DNA from: an uncultured Eubacteriales bacterium
Lineage (GTDB): Bacteria; Bacillota; Clostridia; UBA1381; UMGS1253
DNA length: 29,004 nt
Reading direction: 5' to 3'
Assembly (NCBI GenBank): GCA_900550065.1
Contig: URQR01000006.1
Span: forward strand, 1 to 29,004
This document shows positions 14,692 to 22,201 of the stretch, in pieces; positions within the stretch are counted from its first letter, which is position 1, and the number at the start of each line of letters is the position of its first letter. A program made the translations under genes and the position numbers. Below the pieces are notes generated by a model. It made no database searches. It was not told the origin of the DNA and saw nothing but the letters and a program-made list of their open reading frames with translations.

Positions 14692-16350
14692 ATGATGCAA
14701 TATACCGGTGCGAGGATTGTCCTCGAAATCATAAAAGAAAATCAAATTGATACCGTATTCGGCTACCCCGGCGGGGCAATCCTGCCGATTTACGACGAGC
14801 TGTACAGCGGCAGCCACGGTATCCGCACGATTCGCGGCGCACATGAGCAGGGAACGGCGCACGCAGCGGACGGCTATGCGCGCGTGAGCGGAAAAACGGG
14901 CGTGGTCTTTGCGACCTCCGGCCCCGGCGCGACGAACCTTGTGACCGCGCTCGCAACGGCGCAGGCCGACTCCGTCCCGCTCGTCGCAATCACAGGCAAC
15001 ACCAGCATAGATCTGATTGGTAAGGACAGCTTTCAGGAGGTGTATATCGCCGGCATCACGATGCCGATTACCAAGCACAATTTCGTCGTGCGCGATATCG
15101 CTGACCTTGCCCCCTCCCTGCGGCGCGCGTTCGAGATTGCCCGTGAGGGGCGGTGCGGAGCAGTGCTGGTCGATATTCCGAAAAATATTTTAACACAGAA
15201 AACCAATTTTACAAAACCGCGCAAAAAAAAGAGCGTCGTCCCCAAAGTTCGGAAAAACGAAATAAAAAAGCTTGCCGCGCTTATCAATAGCAGCAACCGC
15301 CCGCTCGTCTACTACGGCGGCGGCGTTATCGCGTCCGGCGCATCGGAGCTGCTGCACGCCTTTTGTACGAGTGCGCATCTGCCCGCGTGCCATACGTTGA
15401 TGGGCTCGGGTGCGCTTCCGTCGAATTGTGTATACAATTTTGGTCTTGCCGGAATGCATGGGCGGCGTAGCGTCGCAAAGGCAATTGACGAATGTGATTT
15501 GCTGATTGCGCTTGGGACGCGTTTTTCCGACCGGGTTGCGCTTTCCGGCAAGGATTTTGCGCACGAGGCCAAGCGCGTCCATATTGACATTGATGACGCA
15601 GAAATCAGTAAAAACGTACGGATTTCGCTCGGGATTCAGGCGGATGTGGGCGATGTGCTATCACAGCTGGACGGCCTTGTTGAAAAAAAGGAACGGACAC
15701 AGTGGCTGCGTCATTTGCAAAAACTGCGTACTGAATTGGATCATTCGGCCTATGCCGCCGTATCCGGCTTTTCGCCTCTGTACATCATAGACAAGCTTGC
15801 GCAGGCGGCAAACGAGGACGCAATTATCGTCACCGACGTCGGGCAGCACCAGATGTGGACGGCGCAGCGCTACCCCTTCCGCCATCCGAAAACCTTTATC
15901 ACGTCGGGCGGTCTCGGCACAATGGGCTTCGGTATGGGGGCGGCTGTCGGCGCGCAGCTCGCCGCGCCGGACAAGCAGGTGTTTTTAATTACCGGCGACG
16001 GAAGCTTTCACATGGACTTAACAGAGCTATCCACTGCGGTACGCTATGGCGCAGCTGTCAAAGTCATTGTTATGGACAATGAATCGCTCGGCATGGTACG
16101 TCAATGGCAAAGCCTGCACTACGGCGCGCGCTTTGCAGAAACAGATGAAACGAGCGGCACGGATTTTGCCGCCCTCGCCCGCGCCTTCGGCGCACAGGGC
16201 GCAGCTGCAGACACATGTGCGGCGTTTGACACAGCGCTGGCGGAAGCGGTCAAGAGCGACACGCCGTTTGTCATTCATTGTAAGATTGATAAAGCCATCG
16301 AGGTAGAGCCGCTCCTGTGCGAGAGCGGCGGGCATATCCTGATGCGCTGA
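14692..16350 (+). CDS. ilvB: acetolactate synthase, catalytic subunit
   Basis: The large subunit of acetohydroxyacid synthase condenses pyruvate (or pyruvate plus 2-oxobutyrate) for branched-chain amino acid synthesis, using thiamine diphosphate, FAD and Mg. The 552-residue product has FGYPGGAILPIYDEL, the catalytic glutamate in RGAHEQG (E52), the FAD-region motif GRRSVAKAIDECDLLIALGTRFSDR, and the GDGSFHMDLTELSTAVRYG...DNESLGMVRQWQ thiamine-binding motif. Two adjacent ATGs compete; the second (14695) has better spacing to GGAGG. The partner regulatory subunit ilvN follows by 27 bp, which marks it as biosynthetic rather than the fermentative AlsS. Confidence 0.96.
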   Translation: MMQYTGARIVLEIIKENQIDTVFGYPGGAILPIYDELYSGSHGIRTIRGAHEQGTAHAADGYARVSGKTGVVFATSGPGATNLVTALATAQADSVPLVAITGNTSIDLIGKDSFQEVYIAGITMPITKHNFVVRDIADLAPSLRRAFEIAREGRCGAVLVDIPKNILTQKTNFTKPRKKKSVVPKVRKNEIKKLAALINSSNRPLVYYGGGVIASGASELLHAFCTSAHLPACHTLMGSGALPSNCVYNFGLAGMHGRRSVAKAIDECDLLIALGTRFSDRVALSGKDFAHEAKRVHIDIDDAEISKNVRISLGIQADVGDVLSQLDGLVEKKERTQWLRHLQKLRTELDHSAYAAVSGFSPLYIIDKLAQAANEDAIIVTDVGQHQMWTAQRYPFRHPKTFITSGGLGTMGFGMGAAVGAQLAAPDKQVFLITGDGSFHMDLTELSTAVRYGAAVKVIVMDNESLGMVRQWQSLHYGARFAETDETSGTDFAALARAFGAQGAAADTCAAFDTALAEAVKSDTPFVIHCKIDKAIEVEPLLCESGGHILMR

Positions 16351-16377
16351 GGATAAAACGAAAGGAAGATTTTTTGC

Positions 16378-16869
16378 ATGGAAGACTATATCCTGTCTGT
16401 TCTCGTATCCAACCACTCAGGTGTGCTGTCGCGCGTGTCGAGTCTGTTCGGTCAGCGCGGCTACAACATCGCCTCGCTCACGGTGAGCGCGACCAGTAAC
16501 GACAAAATCTCGCGCATTACGCTTGTCGTGCGCGGCGACGAATCTATTTTGGAGCAAATCACCAAGCAACTGTCTAAGCTGGAGGACGTCATCAAGGTGC
16601 ATAAGGTTGACGCAGCGAACGCGCTGTGCCGCGAGCTGCTTCTCTTAAAGGTAGAAATTGATGCCTCGACACTGACCAAAGTGAAGGAGGCTGCGGAGCT
16701 GTTCCGCGCAAAAATCATCGATGTCGCGCCCGCCTCCATTATCATGGAGCTGACGGGGCAGGAGAGTAAAATCGACGCGTTTTTAGAGTTTTTACATCCC
16801 TATACCGTCATCGAAATGTGCCGGACGGGTATCACGGCGATGGAGCGCGGCAGCGGCGCGGTGCTGTAG
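16378..16869 (+). CDS. ilvN: acetolactate synthase, regulatory subunit
   Basis: The small subunit activates the catalytic subunit and confers valine feedback inhibition. The 163-residue product opens with an ACT domain, ILSVLVSNHSGVLSRVSSLFGQRGYNIASLTV (residues 4-35), where the glycine-rich turn NHSGVLSR binds effector. The C-terminal domain is LLLLKVEIDAST... then MELTGQESKIDAFLEFLHPYTVIEMCRTGITAMERG, as in IlvN/IlvH. Length is normal. AAAGGAAG precedes the ATG. It is followed after 3 bp by an unrelated gene. Confidence 0.96.
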   Translation: MEDYILSVLVSNHSGVLSRVSSLFGQRGYNIASLTVSATSNDKISRITLVVRGDESILEQITKQLSKLEDVIKVHKVDAANALCRELLLLKVEIDASTLTKVKEAAELFRAKIIDVAPASIIMELTGQESKIDAFLEFLHPYTVIEMCRTGITAMERGSGAVL

Positions 16870-16872
16870 ACG

Positions 16873-17625
16873 ATGAATCAGGAACGGTTTGAACAGGTTT
16901 GCAAAGATATTGCCGGACAGAGGCAAAGCGGCTCCGGCATTGGCACGCTGGCAGAGAAAACACTGCACGCCGTGTTAAAGCGGTATTTTGAGCCCGATGA
17001 AACAAAACACGAAGTCAAGGTTGGCCGCCATGTGGCCGATATTGTCAACAACAGCGGTATTATTGAAATACAGACCCGCGCCTTTAACGCCCTGCGGCCC
17101 AAGCTCGAAGCCTATTTGGCGGCGTATCCCGTCACGGTTGTCTACCCTATTGCGCGGACAAAGTGGCTCTATTGGATTGATTTGGAGAGCGGCAGTATCA
17201 CAAATAAGCGCAAAAGCCCGAAAACCGGCACATACTATGACGCGTTTCGCGAGCTGTATAAAATCAAGCCCTATTTGCACCACCCGAACCTTCATATTCG
17301 CCTTCTCCTGCTCGACATAGAGGAATACCGCTACTTAGACGGCTGGAGCACGGACAAAAAGAAGGGCTCGTCGCGCTGTGAGCGGATTCCGGTCGGGCTT
17401 GTTGATGAATTAGATCTCCATTACAGCGTGGATTATGCACAGCTTATCTCCGCCGCATTATCCGGTCCGTTTACGACGAAGGACTTTGCAAAAGCCGCCG
17501 CCGTTCGGCAAAAGACGGCGCAGACGGTTGTACACCTCCTGCACCATATGAGCGCGCTGTACCGAACCGGGAAGCATGGTCGGGCCTACTTATACGAAAA
17601 AAGCGACAAAAAAGCCACGGATTGA
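16873..17625 (+). CDS. unrecognised protein with PD-(D/E)XK-like nuclease signature and winged-helix-like tail
   Basis: I do not recognise this 250-residue protein. Residues 20-70 have the arrangement of a PD-(D/E)XK nuclease core: E28 in a helix (TLAEKTLHAVLKRYF), D56 in VGRHVADIV, and E65-I-Q67 on the next strand (IIEIQT). Glutamine in place of the usual lysine is known in BglII-type enzymes. The middle is rich in aromatic and basic residues (KWLYWIDLESGSI). Residues about 195-245 (PFTTKDFAKAAAVRQKTAQTVVHLLHHMSALYRTGKHGRAYLYE) look like a winged helix. It starts 3 bp after ilvN without a clear ribosome binding site, so translation is probably coupled. Its stop lies inside the shared terminator. 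The nuclease assignment is an inference from motif spacing. Confidence 0.6.
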   Translation: MNQERFEQVCKDIAGQRQSGSGIGTLAEKTLHAVLKRYFEPDETKHEVKVGRHVADIVNNSGIIEIQTRAFNALRPKLEAYLAAYPVTVVYPIARTKWLYWIDLESGSITNKRKSPKTGTYYDAFRELYKIKPYLHHPNLHIRLLLLDIEEYRYLDGWSTDKKKGSSRCERIPVGLVDELDLHYSVDYAQLISAALSGPFTTKDFAKAAAVRQKTAQTVVHLLHHMSALYRTGKHGRAYLYEKSDKKATD

Positions 17626-17637
17626 CCGTGGCTTTTT
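17607..17637. terminator. bidirectional intrinsic terminator
   Basis: AAAGCCACGG/CCGTGGCTTT (17611-17620 with 17626-17635, 5-nt loop) has an A tract on the left and T tract on the right, so it serves the ilv operon on the plus strand and the convergent DUF4091 gene on the minus strand. The stop codon of the upstream gene is in its loop. Confidence 0.88.
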
Positions 17638-17638
17638 C

Positions 17639-19393
17639 TTATTTGTTCAGCTGGGTAAGAAGCTGCTTCCGCGCCCATTCATAGTCCTGCGCCGTAAGGC
17701 TGACGAGGTCGTCCGCCTTTTTCTCGTCGAGCGGCTCCATATCTTGCGGGCTTTTTATTTTGATGATTCTTTCTACTATCTCGTCTACCAACGCTTGCTG
17801 CCCCTGCTTTTTGGCCATTTGCAGCAACTCATAGTCCAAAATACCGCGCAGAAGCGCCTTGTAGCGCAGGCTGAGGAGCGCCTCCCCGCCGCGCGACGGG
17901 TACACGAAATTTGTGTCGCCACACCGCCAATCCGGATACCGATAACGTAAATCCTTTCGCGGTTCGTCGGGCCAAACCGTATAATTCCAGCGCAAAAATC
18001 CGGCGTATCCTAAATAGTCAGTCAAATACCCAATCGCGCGCGCCTCAAGCAGATGCGAGCAAATATAAGTGTTCGGAACTTTCGGCATACAACACACGTA
18101 CCATGCAATTCGATGCGACCCCGCATCTGCCATTTCACGCAGAAGGTCATGGTCTTTCGCCACGCAGAACAGCCCCGGTACAAAGTCGGACACTTTATCC
18201 TTAAATTCTTCAATAAACTCACGGTGGTTGACCGCCGTTTTATATTGAAACTGCGGCACAGCCTCCCGCACTGCGTCGACACTCTTGTGATAACGCTCCA
18301 TGTCCGCCGGCTCGTCCGCAACGATGCGGACAATATCAATATAGCCTTTTTCAATAAAATATGCACCGAGTGCGCGGATATAGGCGCGGATACCGTCCGC
18401 GTCAGAAATGTAGCCATATGTACCCGCTGCCTCGTCAAAATAGCGCACACGGATATATTCCGGATACCCCTTTGGCATAAAGGAATATTCCTCGTCGTCG
18501 CACGCCCAAATATTGCATAGGCCGAACACTTCAATCTCGTCCTTGATTCCATACCGGAAACATAGGTCAATGTAACGCTGCATCACGGAAAAATCGTACT
18601 GATATTCCCCCGCTCTGTCGCGCCATACCCGAATCATACTGTACTCAAACAGGTCGTCCTTCTCCTGCGGGTCGAAAAAGCACCGCTGGCCCGACCACGG
18701 AATTTCGCTTGCAACAATAGTAATTGCCTTCTGGCCCAGCGCGCCCAGCGATTTGATATAGCTTTCCAGCGCCGCAAAATGCGCGTCGCCGTAGAGCGGC
18801 GTTTCGTGCTTGCGCGCGATATTGCTGTTGTGCTGCCACAAATCGAGGTAGAAGCTGCGCTCCTGCGCCGGCGGCAATGTGATGTCGTACACAGTCACAG
18901 TGAAAGGCAGCGACTGCGCGAGCGTTTCCGTTTCAAACATTCTGTGCGTGTATATCTCTATTTTCCCCTCATATGTTCCCGCCGCAATCTCCGTCCCGAT
19001 TGCCGCCTCCGCCCAAATACAGCAAATTTCGTCCGGGTCGATTTCCACGGTGGCATCGTGCAGCAGAATATCCGCTTTTCGTATTCCGTCATCGTCACGC
19101 ACTGCGCCGATATGCGACAGCGTCATCTCAAACGGCAGGCCCGATACCGCGACACGAAGGTTGTCGCGTACGTCGCGCGTGCTGAAGTACGGTTCATATC
19201 CAATTGTAACCGAAACCGCCGTATCCGCCGTCAGCAAAAGCTGAAACGCCGCGAAGTCGTTTTTCGCCGTATTTACCGCAATTGTTTTTTCTCTCAGCAA
19301 AGCAGCGTTATATTTTTTCGCTCCGCCGCTCATATAGGTCCGCTCATAGGCATGCTTATAGCTTTCGTGCTGAAAACCGCATTTTATTTCCAT
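17639..19393 (-). CDS. DUF4091 (GH123-like) glycoside hydrolase family protein
   Basis: A 584-residue protein with an N-terminal beta-sandwich (about 1-165) and a TIM-barrel-like region from ERSFYLDLWQHNSNIARKH onward, the layout of DUF4091 proteins related to the GH123 beta-N-acetylgalactosaminidases. The pair D-E in RIVADEPADMERY (about 360-370) occupies the position of the catalytic Asp-Glu in that group. The C-terminal stretch GYAGFLRWNYTVWPDEPRKD and FVYPSRGGEALLSLRYKALLRGILDYELLQ is typical. No signal peptide is seen, so it is probably cytoplasmic. GGGGG lies 7 nt before the ATG. It diverges from the uronate operon across a 723-bp gap. Substrate is unknown. Confidence 0.85.
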   Translation of the reverse strand: MEIKCGFQHESYKHAYERTYMSGGAKKYNAALLREKTIAVNTAKNDFAAFQLLLTADTAVSVTIGYEPYFSTRDVRDNLRVAVSGLPFEMTLSHIGAVRDDDGIRKADILLHDATVEIDPDEICCIWAEAAIGTEIAAGTYEGKIEIYTHRMFETETLAQSLPFTVTVYDITLPPAQERSFYLDLWQHNSNIARKHETPLYGDAHFAALESYIKSLGALGQKAITIVASEIPWSGQRCFFDPQEKDDLFEYSMIRVWRDRAGEYQYDFSVMQRYIDLCFRYGIKDEIEVFGLCNIWACDDEEYSFMPKGYPEYIRVRYFDEAAGTYGYISDADGIRAYIRALGAYFIEKGYIDIVRIVADEPADMERYHKSVDAVREAVPQFQYKTAVNHREFIEEFKDKVSDFVPGLFCVAKDHDLLREMADAGSHRIAWYVCCMPKVPNTYICSHLLEARAIGYLTDYLGYAGFLRWNYTVWPDEPRKDLRYRYPDWRCGDTNFVYPSRGGEALLSLRYKALLRGILDYELLQMAKKQGQQALVDEIVERIIKIKSPQDMEPLDEKKADDLVSLTAQDYEWARKQLLTQLNK

Positions 19394-19473
19394 TCCATAT
19401 CCCCCTCATAGTGTGTTTTTCATAGAGCAAAGTCAAGTTATTTTTAGTGTTTTGGAATCAGTTACGCAGTATC

Positions 19474-19518
19474 ATATTATAAATACGCAAAAGCCTTGCT
19501 TTTGCGTATTTATAATAT
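19474..19518. repeat. perfect 45-bp palindrome (21-bp arms)
   Basis: The arms at 19474-19494 and 19498-19518 are exact reverse complements around a CTT loop. Each arm contains TATAAT and CGCAAAAGC/GCTTTTGCG. There is no U tract after it on either strand, so it is not a standard terminator. It could be a cruciform or protein-binding site, or a mobile REP/MITE-like sequence. It lies about 80 bp upstream of the DUF4091 start. Confidence 0.85.
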
Positions 19519-19657
19519 CACGCTCCGCTTTGTATTGCAAGTTAAATAGTTGCCGTTTCCGCTCTTTTTCTATACAAAAAAGCCAACAAGCCGCTGCGCC
19601 TGTATCAAATATTGTTGAGTTTTGTTTTCCTGCAATAATATGTGTTGAAATTCAATT

Positions 19658-19691
19658 TTGACTTGCTTATACTAAGATGGTGTGATAAGAT
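19658..19691 (+). promoter_or_regulatory. candidate promoter for the repeat RNA
   Basis: Two overlapping sigma-A-like pairs fit: TTGACT (19658-19663) with TGTGAT (19681-19686), and TTGCTT (19663-19668) with TAAGAT (19686-19691), each with a 17-bp spacer. Either would start transcription at about 19693-19698, just before the first hairpin at 19700. The -10 hexamers are imperfect. Confidence 0.45.
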
Positions 19692-19699
19692 ATAATAGT

Positions 19700-19815
19700 C
19701 TCAAAAGCGGAGCTTTTGAGTCCTTGGAAAAAGCTGCTGTCGGCGCACCGCGCCTCCTCCCGCAGAGCGGGAACACATCTTTTTCAGGTCTGCGCCGCAT
19801 TTATGGTAGAACAGA
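19700..19815 (+). ncRNA. structured repeat unit 1 (116 bp)
   Basis: Hairpin A: CTCAAAAGC and GCTTTTGAG with GGA loop (19700-19720). Counting from 19721 as position 1, a long stem P2 pairs 2-4 with 66-68 and 7-13 with 59-65 (GAAAAAG/CTTTTTC), continuing at 15-16 with 56-57. P2 encloses hairpin B (GGCGC/GCGCC, 22-26 with 30-34) and hairpin C (CCCGC/GCGGG, 39-43 with 47-51). A linker with GTCTG/CAGAC arms (19788-19792, 19812-19816) leads to unit 2. The sequence shows the pairing; function and family are unknown. Confidence 0.6.
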
Positions 19816-19931
19816 CTCAAAAGCGGAGCTTTTGAGACCTTGGAAAAAGCTGCTGTCGGCGCACCGCGCCTCCTCCCGCAGAGCGGGAACACATCTTTTT
19901 CAGGTCTGTGCCGCATTTATGGTAGAACAGA
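19816..19931 (+). ncRNA. structured repeat unit 2 (116 bp)
   Basis: It is identical to unit 1 except at two positions: A instead of T at 19837, between hairpin A and P2, and T instead of C at 19909, in the linker. Both changes are outside the stems. The near identity means a recent tandem duplication or sequence homogenisation. Confidence 0.6.
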
Positions 19932-20020
19932 CTCAAAAGCGGAGCTTTTGAGTCCTTGGAAGAAACCGCTGTCGGGACGCCGTCCCTCCCCCTGCTACGC
20001 GGGAACGCGTTTTCTTTGGG
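19932..20020 (+). ncRNA. structured repeat unit 3, diverged, linker absent
   Basis: Hairpin A is unchanged. From 19953 as position 1 it aligns without gaps to unit 1 over positions 1-68 with 19 differences. Five base pairs are swapped in a compensatory way (10-62 AT to GC, 13-59 GC to AT, 15-57 TA to CG, 24-32 CG to GC, 25-31 GC to AT). Three pairs become G-U (4-66, 7-65, 41-49), and one change (55) creates an extra pair. The remaining changes (27, 38, 44-46) are in loops or unpaired. The G-U pairs are valid only for a plus-strand transcript. After 20020 similarity fades into the operon's promoter region. Confidence 0.65.
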
Positions 20021-20035
20021 CTTGTGTAATTTTTA

Positions 20036-20100
20036 TTGTAAAATTTTGCAAACGAAACTATAGGAAAAGTTTATAAGAAAATTCGGTAAAAGCAACCGAA
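20036..20100 (+). promoter_or_regulatory. candidate promoter and operator of the uronate operon
   Basis: TTGTAA (20036-20041) and TATAGG (20059-20064) are 17 bp apart, a moderate sigma-A match with a start near 20071. Just downstream lies an inverted repeat TTCGGT-N7-ACCGAA (20082-20100), placed where a repressor would block transcription, 3 bp before the ribosome binding site. No regulator gene is nearby. Transcription arriving through the repeat units could also feed the operon. Confidence 0.45.
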
Positions 20101-20116
20101 AAACGGAGGTAAAACA

Positions 20117-20968
20117 ATGACCGATGCATTTACGCTCTCTGCCTTTTCGGACGAGATTTCGCCCGATATGAAAGAGCAGCTCTACTACCTGAATCAGTTT
20201 GGGATTAAATATTTTGAAATACGCGGTGTAAACGAAAAAAACATTGCCGACCTCACGCTTGACGAGGCGCGCAAGGTCAAATCGCTTGCGGACGGCTACG
20301 GGATACAGGTTTCTTCCATCGGCTCACCGATTGGTAAAATCAAAATCACGGACCCGTTCGAGCCGCACCTGGAACTGCTTGCACATATTATAAGCCTCGC
20401 GAAGCTGTTTGAAACGGACTATATCCGTGTGTTCAGCTTCTTTATCCCGCAGAGCGAAGACCCGGCAAAGTATAAAGACGAGGTCATCCGCCGGATGAAG
20501 GCGATGACTGCACTCGCGGAAAAGGAGGACATGATTCTCCTGCATGAAAACGAAAAGGAAATCTACGGTGATACTGCGCCGCGCTGTAAAGAGATTTTAG
20601 ACGCGGTTCACTCGCCGAATCTACGCGCTGTGTTTGACCCGGCAAACTTCGTCGAATGTGGGCAGGAAACATATCCAGCGGCATATGAGCTGCTCAAGGA
20701 CGATGTCGTGTACATACACATCAAGGACGCGCTCGCGCATGGTAAAATCGTTCCGGCCGGGATGGGAAACGGACATGTCGAGGAGCTTTTGCGTGCCTTT
20801 GAGCAAAAGGGCTACCGCGGCTTTCTGTCAATTGAGCCGCATTTGGGCCAGTTTGACGGCCTTAGCGCGCTCCAGTCCGACACCTCTGTTGTAAATGAGG
20901 ATAGAAGCGGCCCGGATACGTTTAAGATAGCATACGATGCACTTGTAAAAATATTAAACAAAATTTGA
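20117..20968 (+). CDS. sugar phosphate isomerase/epimerase family protein (AP endonuclease 2 fold)
   Basis: A 283-residue TIM-barrel protein of the xylose isomerase-like PF01261 family. Likely metal ligands are E144 (LLHENE), D174 (VFDPANF), H201 (YIHIKDA) and E240 (LSIEPHL), the expected Glu-Asp-His-Glu set. ACGGAGG precedes the ATG. It is first in the plus-strand uronate operon and 34 bp before a Gfo/Idh/MocA oxidoreductase. In related systems such proteins isomerise sugars or carry out eliminations on 3-keto sugars. The exact reaction here cannot be read from the sequence. Confidence 0.85.
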   Translation: MTDAFTLSAFSDEISPDMKEQLYYLNQFGIKYFEIRGVNEKNIADLTLDEARKVKSLADGYGIQVSSIGSPIGKIKITDPFEPHLELLAHIISLAKLFETDYIRVFSFFIPQSEDPAKYKDEVIRRMKAMTALAEKEDMILLHENEKEIYGDTAPRCKEILDAVHSPNLRAVFDPANFVECGQETYPAAYELLKDDVVYIHIKDALAHGKIVPAGMGNGHVEELLRAFEQKGYRGFLSIEPHLGQFDGLSALQSDTSVVNEDRSGPDTFKIAYDALVKILNKI

Positions 20969-21002
20969 TAAAAATAAATTCGGGAAAGGAACCGTGTAAG
21001 CT

Positions 21003-22166
21003 ATGGAAAAAATCAAACTTGGTATCATCGGTGTGGGCAACATCGGCGTGACCCACTCTAAAAACATCATAGGCGGACACACAAAGCTCGTTGACCTTGT
21101 CGCGGTCTGCGATATAGCGCCCGACCGGCGTGTATGGGCAGAAAAGAATTTACCCGGCGTAAAGGTATTTGACGACGCGACAGAAATGATGAAGAGCGGT
21201 CTGATTGACAGCGTGCTGATTGCTGTGCCCCACTATGATCATCCGCGTCTCGCGATTGAGGCGTTTTCGTACGGCTTAAACGTGTACAACGAAAAGCCGG
21301 CCGGCGTTTATACAAAGCAGGTATTAGAGATGAACGAAGCGGCGAAAAAGGCCGGCAAGGTATTTTCTATGGGCTTTAATCAGCGGACGCGTCCGCCGTT
21401 CCAAAAGGTGCGCAAGCTTGTCCAAAGCGGGCAGCTCGGGCATATTAAAAAAGTAATCTGGATTGCGACAGACTGGTACCGCCCGCAGGCGTACCACGAC
21501 TCTTGCAGCTGGCGCTCGACGTGGAAGGGCGAGGGCGGCGGCACAATTACAAACCAGAACCCGCACAATCTTGACCTGTTTCAGTGGATTTTCGGGATGC
21601 CGGCACAAGTTCTTTCGATGAATGATTACGGCAAATATTATAACATTGAAGTAGAGGACGACGTTTCGGCGTTTTTCAAATACGACAGTGGCACAATCGG
21701 CATCTACACGACCTCGACGGGCGAAGCCCCGGGCACGAACCGGCTGGAGATTTCGTGCGATATGGGTAAAATCGTGTGCGAATTCGGCAAGATTACGTTC
21801 TGGCGCAATGTGGAGTCGGAGCGCGAATTTAACGCAAACTTTGACGGTGTATTCGGCCAGCCGGAGTGCTGGAAGTGCGAGATTCCGACGCAGGACGAGG
21901 ACAGGCCGCAGCACGCAATCCTGCTCGACAACTTTGCAGACGCAGTCCTGCACGGCAAAGAGCTGCTCGCTCCCGGCCTTGAGGGTATTAACGAGATGAC
22001 GCTGGCAAACGCGATTTACTATTCCGACTGGCTCGGCAACAAGTGGGTCGACGTAAAAAGCTTTGACCACGATGGCTTCTATAACGCGTTACAGGACAAA
22101 ATTGCAAAGTCAACGGTCGTAAAAGAAGTAAAGCAGAAGACCGCCGGTACAGAGGGAAGCTATTAA
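21003..22166 (+). CDS. Gfo/Idh/MocA-family oxidoreductase
   Basis: A 387-residue NAD(P)-dependent sugar oxidoreductase. The N-terminal Rossmann motif is KLGIIGVGNIGVTHSKN. The nucleotide domain ends with the family lysine in NVYNEKPAGVY (K98). The second domain contains GEGGGTITNQNPHNLDLFQWIFG, where H188 is the expected catalytic histidine and aspartate is replaced by asparagine at the N four residues before it. Enzymes of this family oxidise or reduce sugar hydroxyls, often at C3. It lies between two PF01261 isomerases and ahead of uxuA-uxuB-uxaC. The ribosome binding site is poorly placed, so coupling or a leader effect is possible. Confidence 0.9.
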   Translation: MEKIKLGIIGVGNIGVTHSKNIIGGHTKLVDLVAVCDIAPDRRVWAEKNLPGVKVFDDATEMMKSGLIDSVLIAVPHYDHPRLAIEAFSYGLNVYNEKPAGVYTKQVLEMNEAAKKAGKVFSMGFNQRTRPPFQKVRKLVQSGQLGHIKKVIWIATDWYRPQAYHDSCSWRSTWKGEGGGTITNQNPHNLDLFQWIFGMPAQVLSMNDYGKYYNIEVEDDVSAFFKYDSGTIGIYTTSTGEAPGTNRLEISCDMGKIVCEFGKITFWRNVESEREFNANFDGVFGQPECWKCEIPTQDEDRPQHAILLDNFADAVLHGKELLAPGLEGINEMTLANAIYYSDWLGNKWVDVKSFDHDGFYNALQDKIAKSTVVKEVKQKTAGTEGSY

Positions 22167-22201
22167 TTTAATTTATATATTTCTAAGGAGGCAGTACAAA
22201 T

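Larger units (their letters stand above)
19394..20116. other. 723-bp intergenic region between DUF4091 and uronate operon
   Basis: No protein gene is supported here. From left to right it holds a perfect palindrome (19474-19518), about 140 bp of AT-rich sequence with nothing recognisable, a promoter-like pair (19663-19691), three structured repeat units (19700-20020), and a promoter plus inverted repeat before the operon (20036-20100). Open frames across the repeats change frame between units because the period, 116, is not a multiple of three. No clear promoter for the DUF4091 gene was found; TTGACT on the minus strand near 19429-19434 lacks a good -10. Confidence 0.7.

Noticed and set aside
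19700..20020. CRISPR array
   Set aside because: Units are 116 bp with no variable spacers of regular length, copies 1 and 2 are identical throughout, and no cas gene is near.
19682..20076. Open reading frames running through the tandem repeats on both strands
   Set aside because: The 116-bp period shifts the frame at each unit, start sites lack ribosome binding sites, and unit 3 changes preserve base pairs rather than codons.
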